NCBI RefSeq assembly: GCF_001611555.1 | Contig: NZ_LSGP01000001.1 | Location: 1 to 64,000 of the forward strand | Origin: Anaerosporomusa subterranea | GTDB taxonomy: Bacteria; Bacillota; Negativicutes; Sporomusales; Acetonemataceae | Reading direction: 5' to 3' | Length of the DNA stretch: 64,000 bases | Shown here: positions 52,297-60,941 of the stretch, piece by piece | How the letters are laid out: every line of letters begins with the position of its first letter | How positions within the stretch are numbered: position 1 is the stretch's first letter | Position numbers and translations under genes: made by a program | Notes under the pieces: generated by a model | What the model was told of the DNA's origin: nothing | Seen by the model: the letters and a program-made list of their open reading frames with translations, nothing else | Database searches by the model: none

Positions 52297-53253
52297 CTAA
52301 AATACGTATTTCTCGACTACCGCTATGCCTAAGAGCAAAGCGACCGCTCCATTGACCACTATAAAGTTTTTCACCGCAAGGACAAAGGGTTCCCGCTTTG
52401 ATGGGTTATGTGCGAACCTTTTTATGTTTTTATCTAATACTATTTTAGTCAAAATCGCCAGCAATATAATCGTCGGAGCAACATTTAGGACCACTGCGAT
52501 TATAATGGAGAAGTAGCCAATATCATATGATGCTTTGAAAAGCTTCAATGCTTTTTCCTTGCCGATATAGTGAGGCAAGGTGTAGCGCTTATTCAGAATA
52601 TCTTCATCCAGATCACAGATGTTATTAGCAAGCATGATATTGCCAATACCCGCAATGGCCGGTATGGAAAACAGGAATAGCGAAAGAACCTCAATGAGGT
52701 TTAAGTGGATGGTTAACATCGTCCCGCTATAGGACAGCAGCGCGATTCCCTGATCAAATATATGGATATATACTGCTAAGAAGATGATGATAAAGCCCAT
52801 GAAAAAACCTGAGAAGACTTCCCCTAAAGGCATTCGGGAAATCGGAACAGGTCCGAAGGTATATAATATCCCTGTTGTAAAGGAAAGCACACCGATTACC
52901 AGAACTACTATGTCGGTTTTTAAAGTCAAAAATACGCCTAAAGCTGTAGCGGTAGTCAACAACATAACGATAACTGCCAGCGCGGTAGACTCCTTTATGT
53001 CATGATTGACGACAGCGTTGTGTTTCTCGTAGTTGTAGCCCTTTCTACTATGCGCCTTTTTATAATCTAGATAATTATTGATGCCAGTTGTCGCCATGTC
53101 GAAAGCGAAAAGAGAAATAAACATAATAATGGCGTTTTCAAATTTAAAACTGTCATATTTATATAAAGCATATAGAGTCCCAATAAGAAATGGTGTAACA
53201 CTGGCGAGTTTTGTGCGAATTTCAACAAAGTCAAAAAAGCTTTTTAGATTCAT
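52297..53253 (-). CDS. UbiA-family prenyltransferase (MenA-like)
   Basis: 318 aa, eight or nine membrane helices; ATG preceded by CAGGAGTACAACGGG. The two aspartate motifs that bind Mg-prenyl diphosphate are NNYLDYKKA (near residue 59) and NICDLDEDILNKRYTLP (near 212). The family attaches a prenyl chain to an aromatic acceptor; the general similarity is to 1,4-dihydroxy-2-naphthoate prenyltransferase of menaquinone synthesis. No other men genes are near, so the acceptor is uncertain. Lone gene. Confidence 0.85.
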   Translation of the reverse strand: MNLKSFFDFVEIRTKLASVTPFLIGTLYALYKYDSFKFENAIIMFISLFAFDMATTGINNYLDYKKAHSRKGYNYEKHNAVVNHDIKESTALAVIVMLLTTATALGVFLTLKTDIVVLVIGVLSFTTGILYTFGPVPISRMPLGEVFSGFFMGFIIIFLAVYIHIFDQGIALLSYSGTMLTIHLNLIEVLSLFLFSIPAIAGIGNIMLANNICDLDEDILNKRYTLPHYIGKEKALKLFKASYDIGYFSIIIAVVLNVAPTIILLAILTKIVLDKNIKRFAHNPSKREPFVLAVKNFIVVNGAVALLLGIAVVEKYVF

Positions 53254-53471
53254 CCCGTTGTACTCCTGTTACTTTATAGCAGTTAACACCCAGTCTCTGC
53301 ACAAATTATAGTATATGTAGTTGCAAATAGTAAAGGAGTGGGTACCCTCTTAGTGCAAATGATAGATCATTAACAAATGTTACCAAAAATTCTTCTTTTT
53401 TCAACAAGCATCGACAAATGCGATATAATTTGCTATTATTAATTTTGATGTAAAAATAGGAGTTTAACAAA

Positions 53472-54575
53472 ATGAAAATAGCGACGCCCTACTACTTAAT
53501 TGATGAGAAAAAACTATTGCGGAATATGCAAATCATTGAGCAAGTGCGCCTGCTTTCCGGGGCGAAGTCGGTATTAGCGCTGAAGTGCTTTTCTACTTGG
53601 TGCGTATTTGACTTGATGAAACAATACATGGATGGCACAACTTCAAGTTCACTGTTTGAAGCGCGCCTGGGTTTTGAGAAATTTGGCAAAGAGACTCATG
53701 CGTATTGTGTTGGTTATTCAGAGTCGGACATTCGCGCCGTAGTTGGGTATGCCGACAAAGTCATCTTCAACTCCATTTCCCAACTTGAGCGATATTGCGA
53801 TCTAGTCAAACCAGCCAAGCTTGGTTTACGCGTCAATCCGGGATTCAGTCACTCCGGTTTTGATCTGGCAGATCCGGCCCGTAAGTATTCGCGGCTGGGA
53901 GTGGCGGACAAGCAGATGCTGGCCCAAAAGCTTCCCCAGCTTAGCGGCCTAATGTTTCATTACAATTGTGAGAATGATGATCTGGAAACATTTTCGCAGC
54001 AGCTTGACCGAATCGGCGAGTGTTATGGGGATATACTCAGACAGTTAGAGTGGGTAAGTCTGGGCGGCGGATTGTATTTTACCAAAGAAGGTTACCCGGT
54101 TGAAGCCTTCAGTAAGAAGCTCGCCGACTTTGCCGCCGAGTTTGGCGTTCAAGTTTATTTAGAACCCGGCGAGAGCGCCATTAGCGGTTGCGCCGAGCTG
54201 GTCACCAGCGTGGTTGATGTAGTGCATAACGAAATCGATATTGCTATTGTCGATGCTTCCGTTGAGCCACATATGCTGGATCTACTGATATACCGCCTGT
54301 CGGCCAAGATGGAGTCTACTAACTGCGGCGAGCATCAATACATGGTTGCCGGACGCTCCTGTTTGGCGGGAGATGTGTTTGGTAATTTTCAGTTTAAAGA
54401 TAAGCTCGCAATTGGTGATGAAATTCGGTTTGCCGATGCAGCAGGCTATACGATGGTCAAGAAAAATTGGTTTAATGGACTGCAGATGCCGGCTATCGCT
54501 GTGCGCAGACTTGATGGTACGGTTGAGGTCGTCCGTCAATTCACTTACTCAGATTTCCTAAATAACTTATCATAA
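53472..54575 (+). CDS. nspC: carboxynorspermidine decarboxylase
   Basis: 367 aa; ATG preceded by TAGGAGTTTAAC. The fold III PLP enzyme has TPYYLIDEKKLLRNM at the start, the PLP lysine in SVLALKCFSTWCVFD (near residue 38), the HYNCEND motif, and SLGGGLYFTKEGYPVEAF (phosphate-binding Gly loop) near 195. YLEPGESAISG and the second-subunit catalytic Cys in GRSCLAGDVFG (near 297) follow. It decarboxylates carboxy(nor)spermidine to norspermidine or spermidine. It pairs with the dehydrogenase just downstream, a known alternative spermidine route. Confidence 0.95.
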   Translation: MKIATPYYLIDEKKLLRNMQIIEQVRLLSGAKSVLALKCFSTWCVFDLMKQYMDGTTSSSLFEARLGFEKFGKETHAYCVGYSESDIRAVVGYADKVIFNSISQLERYCDLVKPAKLGLRVNPGFSHSGFDLADPARKYSRLGVADKQMLAQKLPQLSGLMFHYNCENDDLETFSQQLDRIGECYGDILRQLEWVSLGGGLYFTKEGYPVEAFSKKLADFAAEFGVQVYLEPGESAISGCAELVTSVVDVVHNEIDIAIVDASVEPHMLDLLIYRLSAKMESTNCGEHQYMVAGRSCLAGDVFGNFQFKDKLAIGDEIRFADAAGYTMVKKNWFNGLQMPAIAVRRLDGTVEVVRQFTYSDFLNNLS

Positions 54576-54611
54576 ATGTACCTTAAAGAATGACAAGCCG
54601 AGGAGGAAAAA

Positions 54612-55871
54612 ATGAAAAAGAATGTATTAATTATCGGGGCTGGGGGAGTGGGCCATGTTGTTGCCCATAAATGTGCGATGCACAACGATGTGTTGGGTGA
54701 TATTTGCATCGCTTCGCGTACGCAGAAAAAGTGTGATACCATCATTGAAAGCGTGCTGCGAAAAAACAACTTGAAGGATTCCTCGAAGAAACTCTATTCA
54801 CGCAGAGTGGATGCGATGGATATCCCCTCATTGATTAATCTCATTAAAGAGACTCAGTCAGAGATTGTGATCAATGTGGGTCAGCCCTATATTAATATGT
54901 CTGTCTTGGAGGCTTGCATCGAAACCGGAGCAGTATATATGGATACAGCGATTCATGAAGATCCGGACAAGGTTTGTGAGAATCCGCCCTGGTATGGCAA
55001 TTACGAATGGAAGCGCAAACAGCGTTGTGAAGAAAACGGGATCACCGCCATTTTAGGTATCGGTTTTGATCCTGGCGTGGTTAATTCCTGGTGCGCCTTG
55101 GCGAAAGATGAGTATTTTGACACCATTGATACGATTGATATTTTGGATGTTAACGCCGGTAGCCACGGCAGATATTTTGCCACCAACTTCGATCCAGAGA
55201 TTAACTTCCGGGAATTTAAAAAGGTGTGGACCTGGAACAATCGGCAATGGATGTTGCAGAAGGTTCATTCCATCCGTGTAGACTATGATTTCCCGGTGGT
55301 AGGAACTCAGCCTGTGTACCTAACCGGGCATGATGAGCTGCATTCTTTATCAAAGAATATTGACGCGAATTCAGTTCGTTTTTGGATGGGATTTGGCGAT
55401 CACTATCTGAATGTGTTTTCCGTTTTGTCGAATATTGGGCTCACCTCAGAAGTACCGGTAAAAATCGCTAATGGTGTGGAAATTGCGCCGATTAAGGTCT
55501 TAAAAGCCTTGCTGCCTGATCCGGCCTCGTTGGCGCCTGGATATACCGGTAAAACCTGTATCGGCAATTTCATCAAAGGTACTAAAGATAATCAAGAACG
55601 CTCCGTCTTCATCTATAATATCTGTGATCATGCTGAGTGTTACGAGGAACTGGAGTCCCAAGCCATTAGCTATACGGCAGGAGTTCCGCCAGTGGCGGCG
55701 GCGATTTTGGTGGCCCGCGGCGATTGGGATGTAAAACAAATGGTCAATGTTGAAGAATTGCCTGCAAGACCTTTCGTCGACTTGCTCGACCAAATGGGCT
55801 TGCTGACCGAAATTATTGAATCGCCTGCAAGCTTTACGCCGCCAGTTATTGAATCATTAGAGTCTGTCTGA
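54612..55871 (+). CDS. carboxynorspermidine dehydrogenase (saccharopine dehydrogenase family)
   Basis: 419 aa; ATG preceded by CGAGGAGGAAAAA. NAD(P) loop VLIIGAGGVGHVVAHKCAMH near residue 5, then SEIVINVGQPYINMSVLEAC, and a C-terminal catalytic domain with GIGFDPGVVNSW and MGFGDHYLNVFSVLSNIGLT. It condenses aspartate semialdehyde with putrescine (or diaminopropane) and reduces the imine to carboxyspermidine (carboxynorspermidine), the substrate of NspC encoded 36 bases upstream. Together they make polyamine without S-adenosylmethionine decarboxylase. Confidence 0.93.
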   Translation: MKKNVLIIGAGGVGHVVAHKCAMHNDVLGDICIASRTQKKCDTIIESVLRKNNLKDSSKKLYSRRVDAMDIPSLINLIKETQSEIVINVGQPYINMSVLEACIETGAVYMDTAIHEDPDKVCENPPWYGNYEWKRKQRCEENGITAILGIGFDPGVVNSWCALAKDEYFDTIDTIDILDVNAGSHGRYFATNFDPEINFREFKKVWTWNNRQWMLQKVHSIRVDYDFPVVGTQPVYLTGHDELHSLSKNIDANSVRFWMGFGDHYLNVFSVLSNIGLTSEVPVKIANGVEIAPIKVLKALLPDPASLAPGYTGKTCIGNFIKGTKDNQERSVFIYNICDHAECYEELESQAISYTAGVPPVAAAILVARGDWDVKQMVNVEELPARPFVDLLDQMGLLTEIIESPASFTPPVIESLESV

Positions 55872-55875
55872 TCGG

Positions 55876-56766
55876 ATGCAAAGACGGGATCTGCTGATTG
55901 GCTTAGTTGTTGTTACCGTATGGGGTCTTAACTTTATTGCGATTAAACTGGGTTTGCGAGATATGCCGCCGTTGTTATTGGGAGCACTGCGATTTGTGCT
56001 CGCGTGCTTCCCGATTATCTTTTTTCTGCCGCTCCCGCCAATTCCGTGGCGCTCTTTGGTAGCGCTAGGATTATCGCTTAATGTGGGACAGTTTTCTCTG
56101 CTGTTTATCGGCATGAAGGTTGGTATGCCAGCAGGCTTGGCCTCGCTTGTCCTTCAATCACAGGCCTTTTTTACTTTATTGATTGCTGTTGCCTGGTTGG
56201 GAGAACGTTGGCGCTGGAACCATCTGGCTGGTCTTGTGATCGCCGCCTGTGGCATGACAATTATCGGTGTTCAACAAGGCGGAGAGATGACAATTGTAGG
56301 CTTTGGTCTGACACTGGCTGCTGCCGCCAGTTGGAGTGCAGGCAACATCGTTATGCGTCAGATAACGGTTTCCGCGCCTCCTTTTTCAATGTTGTCACTG
56401 GTGGTTTGGGCCGGCGCTGTCGCCATCTTGCCTTTATTGCTTTTATCCTGGCTGTTAGAAGGCTATGACGCTTGGCTGGCTGCATATCAGACTCTGAACT
56501 GGATTAGCGTGAGTTCGCTTGTTTATATAGCATTTTTTGCCACTCTGGCTGGTTTCGGTCTATGGGGCAAGTTGCTTTCCCGCTATCCCGCCGCTGTGGT
56601 TTCGCCGCTATCTTTGCTGGTGCCGATCGTGGGTTTGAGCAGCTCAATTGTTCTGCTGGGAGAGTCGATTTCTCTTTTACAGGGCCTGGGCGCCATACTA
56701 GTGATGAGCGGTCTCGCGGTGAATGTTCTGGGAGGAAAACAGGAAGTTGTTTGCTCGCAGAAGTGA
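55876..56766 (+). CDS. EamA-family exporter
   Basis: 296 aa, ten helices in two EamA repeats (VVTVWGLNFIAIKLGLRDMP at residues 13-32; AAAASWSAGNIVMRQIT near 155). It starts four bases after the dehydrogenase stop with no separate strong ribosome site, so translation is coupled. EamA/DMT proteins export amino acids and metabolites; the operon position suggests a polyamine or its precursor as cargo. The close relatives include cysteine/O-acetylserine exporter types. Confidence 0.88.
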   Translation: MQRRDLLIGLVVVTVWGLNFIAIKLGLRDMPPLLLGALRFVLACFPIIFFLPLPPIPWRSLVALGLSLNVGQFSLLFIGMKVGMPAGLASLVLQSQAFFTLLIAVAWLGERWRWNHLAGLVIAACGMTIIGVQQGGEMTIVGFGLTLAAAASWSAGNIVMRQITVSAPPFSMLSLVVWAGAVAILPLLLLSWLLEGYDAWLAAYQTLNWISVSSLVYIAFFATLAGFGLWGKLLSRYPAAVVSPLSLLVPIVGLSSSIVLLGESISLLQGLGAILVMSGLAVNVLGGKQEVVCSQK

Positions 56767-56774
56767 GAGTTACG

Positions 56775-56827
56775 TATACAGAAACCCCTCTGGAGTTTTT
56801 AATAGCTTCCAGAGGGGTTTCTGTATA
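56775..56827 (+). terminator. terminator of the polyamine operon
   Basis: TATACAGAAACCCCTCTGGA is exactly complementary to TCCAGAGGGGTTTCTGTATA around GTTTTTAATAGCT. Confidence 0.9.
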
Positions 56828-56883
56828 TAATAACAAAACTGAAAATTTAAAATATTTAGTTAGGAATGAAGGAGGATTAATTA

Positions 56884-57018
56884 ATGATGGGGAAATACTA
56901 TAACATCACAATTGAGCGGAGCGTGAATCATGGGAATCGTGAGATATTTTGTAAAGGCAGCGCTGCCGACAATCATTGGAAGTGTCGAGATCTGCTTCCT
57001 CGGATGGATTATTCTTAA
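56884..57018 (+). CDS. possible 44-aa ORF overlapping the 86-aa membrane protein
   Basis: ATG at 56884 (and 56887 in frame) follows GAAGGAGGATTAATTA, the strongest ribosome site here, yet the frame encodes a polar peptide, MMGKYYNITIERSVNHGNRE and 24 more residues, that overlaps the next ORF by 89 bases. It may be a leader that delivers ribosomes to the ATG at 56930. Its protein may have no role of its own. Confidence 0.35.
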   Translation: MMGKYYNITIERSVNHGNREIFCKGSAADNHWKCRDLLPRMDYS

Positions 57019-57190
57019 GATATGGCGGGACGAGTATTCGCTTATTGCCTGCTTGCTAGCCTCTTTTTTATTCGGCAGTTGGATTCTCTTGAGAGCGATC
57101 AATGTAGCCTGGGATGCCGTAAATGCGTTGAATGGTCGACCTTGGTGGATTGCTGGAGGAAGGGGAAACAGACGCTTTGGCTTTTTCTAA
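56930..57190 (+). CDS. small membrane protein of unknown function
   Basis: 86 aa with two likely membrane spans (about 8-32 and 38-58) and a Gly/Arg-rich cytoplasmic end, GRPWWIAGGRGNRRFGFF. Weak upstream site GGAGCGTGAATC; may depend on translation of the 44-aa frame that starts at 56884. I do not recognise the family. Confidence 0.6.
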   Translation: MGIVRYFVKAALPTIIGSVEICFLGWIILKIWRDEYSLIACLLASFLFGSWILLRAINVAWDAVNALNGRPWWIAGGRGNRRFGFF

Positions 57191-57263
57191 GACGATCGAA
57201 TCTTTGGTTTCCAGCATTTTTAAGCCTCGTAGCGCAAGGAACGGAACCTAGTGCCGAAAAAGA

Positions 57264-57302
57264 AGGCCCTAAGTATGCAAAAGTGTTGCATACTTAGGGC
57301 CT
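57264..57302. terminator. bidirectional terminator
   Basis: AGGCCCTAAGTATGCAA pairs perfectly (17 bp) with TTGCATACTTAGGGCCT around AAGTG, between the small membrane protein and the end of hppA. Confidence 0.9.
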
Positions 57303-57320
57303 CTTACGTATGGTAGCAGT

Positions 57321-59321
57321 CTAGAAGAAAAGCAATGGAGCGATCAGCAGAGAGATGGTTCCGGCAACTTTGATTAGAGGGTTCATCGCCGGACCGGAGG
57401 TGTCTTTGAAGGGGTCTCCGACGGTGTCGCCAATGACAGCCGCCGCATGGGCAGCGGTACCCTTGCCACCAAGCTTGCCTGTTTCGATATATTTTTTTGC
57501 ATTATCCCAAGCACCGCCTGAATTGGCCATAAATATCGCCAACAGAACTCCTGCGGCGGTGATGCCTGCGAGGAAGCCGGCGAGAGCCTTTGCGCCTAGG
57601 ATAAAGCCTACCGCGATTGGTGAACCTACAGCATAGAGTCCGGGCACGACCATTTCTTTGATGGCGGCGCGAGTGCTGATGTCGACGCAGCTGGCGTAGT
57701 CAGGGCGGCCAGTACCTTCCATGATGCCGGGAATTTCACGGAATTGGCGGCGGACTTCTTCAATCATTTGAAAGGCCGCTTTGCCAACCGCTTCCATGGT
57801 AATACCGCAGACAAGGAAAGGAACAGCCGCTCCCAAGAATATACCAATAATAACATTTGGCTCGGTAAGGTTTACGACCAAATGGCCATTTGATAACAAG
57901 CCAGTCAAGCTGGGGTTTTTAGCGACTTCTTCAGCGAATGCGGCAAACAGAGCTAAAGCAGTTAATGCCGCAGAACCGATTGCGAAGCCTTTAGCGATAG
58001 CGGCAGTGGTGTTTCCTACCGCATCAAGTTTATCTGTTTTTACCCGGACCTCGGGTCCCAGTTCAGCCATTTCCGCAATGCCGCCAGCATTGTCAGCAAC
58101 CGGTCCGAAGGAGTCGACTGCGACGACCATGGCAGCGGTGCATAGCATACCCATAGCAGCCATAGCAATGCCATAAGTGCCAGCCATTGTATAAGCCAAC
58201 CATGTTGCCGAGACAAATACGAGCGTAGGGGCTGCGGTACTTTTAAGTCCGGTTGCGATGCCAGTAATAATGTTGGTAGCCGGGCCGGTTCGGGAAGCAT
58301 CGGCAATTTCACGGGTCGGTAGCTTAGCGTGGGAAGTATAGTGCTCGGTAATCATACCGATAAGAACGTTCACAGCAAGGCCGGAAACGATGGCGACAAA
58401 GATGCCAAAGCCTTTCGCGCCAAACAAGTAGTTGGCCAATAGGTAGGCAAATATGCCTGTGATGATGTTGGTTCCCCACAGGCCCATATTCAGAGCCGCC
58501 TGTGGATCGCCGTCTTCGGACGTACGCACAATGAAGGTGGAAATAATGGATGCCGCAATGCCAGCGGCCCCGATCAGAAGGGGAAAAAGCACGCCATTGA
58601 CGCCTAGTAGAGTATTGCCAATTAGCATTGCCGCAATCGCAGTAGCAGCATAGGACTCAAAGAGGTCTGCACCCATGCCTGCAGTGTCACCAACGTTATC
58701 GCCGACATTATCTGCAATAACAGCGGGATTCCGGGGATCATCTTCAGGAATTCCGGCTTCGACTTTACCAACAAGGTCAGCTCCGACGTCGGCTGCTTTA
58801 GTGAAGATACCGCCTCCTACGCGGGCAAAAAAGGCGATTGCGCTGGCGCCGAAAGCGAAGCTGTTGATGACAACAGGGTCACGGAACAGGATATAAAGCA
58901 CAGAAACGCCGAGCAACCCAAGACCGGCGACAGACATCCCCATAACCGCTCCCGCCTTGAAGGAAACATTTAGTGCTTTATTCAGGCTGTGGCGAGCCGC
59001 TTCGGTGGTGCGCGCATTCGCTTTGGTAGTCGAGGTCATTCCTACATAGCCGGCTATTGCCGAACAGATTGCACCAACAAGAAAGGAGACTGCCAGCTTA
59101 TACCCGTCTACTGCAAAGAGTATTGCAAAGATAACTACGGTAAAGGGTATGAGCGTTTTGTATTGGCGATTTAAGTACGCCATGGCGCCTTCAAAGATAG
59201 CCTGAGAGATTTCCTGCATTCTCGGCGTCCCTTGACTTTCCTTTAATACACTGACCATGAAGTATCCTGCGAATAATAGAGCAACGAGACCGACAAATGG
59301 TGCGACGTACAATAACTCCAC
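57321..59321 (-). CDS. hppA: membrane-bound ion-pumping pyrophosphatase
   Basis: 666 aa; GTG start, GGAGGATTTTTT upstream. Sixteen hydrophobic helices with the pyrophosphate-binding motifs [20 protein letters not shown] (residues 187 onward), [20 protein letters not shown], and C-terminal [34 protein letters not shown] has Ala, not Lys, after GNTT, the mark of potassium-dependent members. It hydrolyses pyrophosphate and pumps H+ or Na+ outward across the inner membrane; Na+ pumping is common in K+-dependent anaerobe forms but not proven by the sequence. Lone gene, divergent from a crotonase. Confidence 0.96.
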   Translation of the reverse strand: MELLYVAPFVGLVALLFAGYFMVSVLKESQGTPRMQEISQAIFEGAMAYLNRQYKTLIPFTVVIFAILFAVDGYKLAVSFLVGAICSAIAGYVGMTSTTKANARTTEAARHSLNKALNVSFKAGAVMGMSVAGLGLLGVSVLYILFRDPVVINSFAFGASAIAFFARVGGGIFTKAADVGADLVGKVEAGIPEDDPRNPAVIADNVGDNVGDTAGMGADLFESYAATAIAAMLIGNTLLGVNGVLFPLLIGAAGIAASIISTFIVRTSEDGDPQAALNMGLWGTNIITGIFAYLLANYLFGAKGFGIFVAIVSGLAVNVLIGMITEHYTSHAKLPTREIADASRTGPATNIITGIATGLKSTAAPTLVFVSATWLAYTMAGTYGIAMAAMGMLCTAAMVVAVDSFGPVADNAGGIAEMAELGPEVRVKTDKLDAVGNTTAAIAKGFAIGSAALTALALFAAFAEEVAKNPSLTGLLSNGHLVVNLTEPNVIIGIFLGAAVPFLVCGITMEAVGKAAFQMIEEVRRQFREIPGIMEGTGRPDYASCVDISTRAAIKEMVVPGLYAVGSPIAVGFILGAKALAGFLAGITAAGVLLAIFMANSGGAWDNAKKYIETGKLGGKGTAAHAAAVIGDTVGDPFKDTSGPAMNPLIKVAGTISLLIAPLLFF

Positions 59322-59362
59322 AAAAAATCCTCCTCTGGTAAAATAAAGTGGTTATATAGAAG

Positions 59363-59386
59363 GTTAACTGTAATCAAGCAGTTAAC
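59363..59386. promoter_or_regulatory. dyad operator between hppA and the crotonase gene
   Basis: GTTAACTG, eight bases, CAGTTAAC: a perfect 8-bp dyad with about one-turn spacing in the divergent promoter region. A second imperfect dyad (ATGTACATAATCAT with ATGATTATACAT) flanks to 59450. It suggests a dimeric regulator controlling one or both genes; the regulator is unknown. Confidence 0.55.
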
Positions 59387-59473
59387 ATGTACATAATCAT
59401 ACAGGAAGGATTATAATGGTGCAACATATAAATACTATATGATTATACATTAGCGAGATAAGGGGGAGTAATG

Positions 59474-60256
59474 ATGCAAGAAAAAACCGTAATATTAGAA
59501 AAATGCAATGGTGTTGCCACTATTACCTTAAACAGACCTGCGACCATGAACTCTTTGAATCGCGAGCTGGTCGATGAATTTACTGCCATTCTACATGAGG
59601 TGCAGAGTGATGGTGACGTAAAAGCGGTTGTCCTAACCGGGAATGGGAGAGCGTTTTGCGCCGGCGGTGATCTCAGCTATTTGGCAAGCCTAACTGAGCC
59701 TGCCGCCGCTAGAGGCTTTATTGCCGATGCCGGCAACATCGCTGCGATGATTATGAATATGGAAAAGCCGGTTGTGGCAATGGTAAATGGCGTGGCTGCA
59801 GGCGCCGGTTTTAATTTAGCGCTGGCGTGTGACATTGTTTATTGCGCAAAAACAGCGCGATTCGGACAAAGCTTTGTCAAGGTTGGACTCGTGCCAGACT
59901 GTGGTGGCATGTATTTGCTGCCAAAAGTAGTAGGAATGCATAAGGCAAAGGAATTGATGTTTACAGCCGATCTGATTGATGCCGAGACCGCATTAGACTT
60001 GGGTGTTGTCAATCATGTGGTTGACGATGCGTTGCTGCCGGAAACGGTATGTCAGTTTGCTGAAAAACTGGCCAATTCTGCTCCAATAGCCATCGGCTTA
60101 ATGAAACGGGTGCTGAATCGCAGCAATAACCTTGATTTAGAAACCGTCTTGGAATTTGAGGCTGACGTGCAGGCTCTTTGTATGCAAACCGCCGATCATA
60201 AAGAAGGCGTGGCCGCCTTTAAGGAAAAGCGCGTCCCGCAGTTTACAGGCAAGTAA
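59474..60256 (+). CDS. enoyl-CoA hydratase/isomerase family protein
   Basis: 260 aa from ATG 59474, which has better spacing from AGGGGGAG than ATG 59471. The crotonase fold: LNRPATMNSLNRELVDEF, oxyanion-hole FCAGGDLSYLA (near residue 65) and NGVAAGAGFNLALACDIVY (near 110). The usual second catalytic Glu is replaced in FVKVGLVPDCGGMYLLP, where Asp-Cys-Gly-Gly is as in isomerases of the PaaG/ECI type. It probably isomerises a double bond of an enoyl-CoA in fatty or aromatic acid breakdown. Single gene; terminator follows. Confidence 0.88.
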   Translation: MQEKTVILEKCNGVATITLNRPATMNSLNRELVDEFTAILHEVQSDGDVKAVVLTGNGRAFCAGGDLSYLASLTEPAAARGFIADAGNIAAMIMNMEKPVVAMVNGVAAGAGFNLALACDIVYCAKTARFGQSFVKVGLVPDCGGMYLLPKVVGMHKAKELMFTADLIDAETALDLGVVNHVVDDALLPETVCQFAEKLANSAPIAIGLMKRVLNRSNNLDLETVLEFEADVQALCMQTADHKEGVAAFKEKRVPQFTGK

Positions 60257-60270
60257 AAAAGTTTAAAGCT

Positions 60271-60322
60271 AAAGCCCCCCTCTAGAGTTGTGCGAAATGA
60301 ACAGCACTAGGGGGGCTTTTTA
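60271..60322 (+). terminator. terminator of the crotonase gene
   Basis: AAAGCCCCCCT pairs with AGGGGGGCTTTTT around a 27-base loop, followed by T residues. Confidence 0.82.
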
Positions 60323-60926
60323 GAACTGCCAGAAAGTGCCCAAAGATAGAAGAAAGGTAACATTTTTCCACAGAGTACACAGAAGTCGCAGAGTGGACCT
60401 TTGCGGGTGCCCTCTGAGACCCTGCGTACTCTGCGGTTAGCGCTCGCGTACTTTCCTAAAGACCGCTCAGCGGTTTTTTCTTAACGTACCAGAATTTATA
60501 AGTTTTTTGAAGCGGTGAAGCCTTGTGCCGTAAGGCTCGGCAGTTATTTAGTGGCGGCCCTTAGCCAGGCATTAGCCCCGCTCCGACGACACAGGACGTG
60601 TCTAGTGTCGAGCGGGCCATGGACGGCCTAAGCGCTCGACCGACGGTACACCTTAACCTCCGCTAAGGCTAATGCCTAGTTAAGGGCAGGTCTTAGATGT
60701 TAGTCGTCCATAGTGGCGCTAGTGCCGCTTGTGGCGTTTGTGCTATCGCACCCCGTACTTTCTCAAAAGACCGCTCAGCGGTTTTTTCTTATGTCTAAGT
60801 ACCACTGATGATGTCGGCAATCGAACATCTTGGTTGATTTTCCCCATACCAACTATACTTGCTGGCATCAGAATTGATTATGAGAGGTATTCTTAACTAA
60901 TTGTCGAAATTCATCAAATATCGTCA
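60323..60926. repeat. composite non-coding repeat block, locus B
   Basis: Gene-free 600 bases. Parts: CACAGAG/CTCTG-type repeats (60370-60440); GACCGCTCAGCGGTTTTTTC twice (60461-60480 and 60769-60788) as direct repeats that are also hairpin terminators; inverted repeat GCCCTTAGCCAGGCATTAGC near 60557 with its near complement at 60668-60687; an inner stem CCCGCTCCGAC/GTCGAGCGGG; and a 4 x 9 repeat at 60710-60745. Same elements as at 24672-25050. Confidence 0.7.
60710..60745. repeat. period-9 repeat, four units
   Basis: ATAGTGGCG-CTAGTGCCG-CTTGTGGCG-TTTGTGCTA, followed by TCGCA. Starts and ends with the same bases as the copies at 38487 and 24916. Confidence 0.8.
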
Positions 60927-60941
60927 TTGGAGGAAAATGTC

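Noticed and set aside
57781-58176. 131-aa open frame antisense to hppA
   Set aside because: Low-complexity Ala/Pro/Thr product arising from the opposite strand of helices rich in small residues; no start signals.
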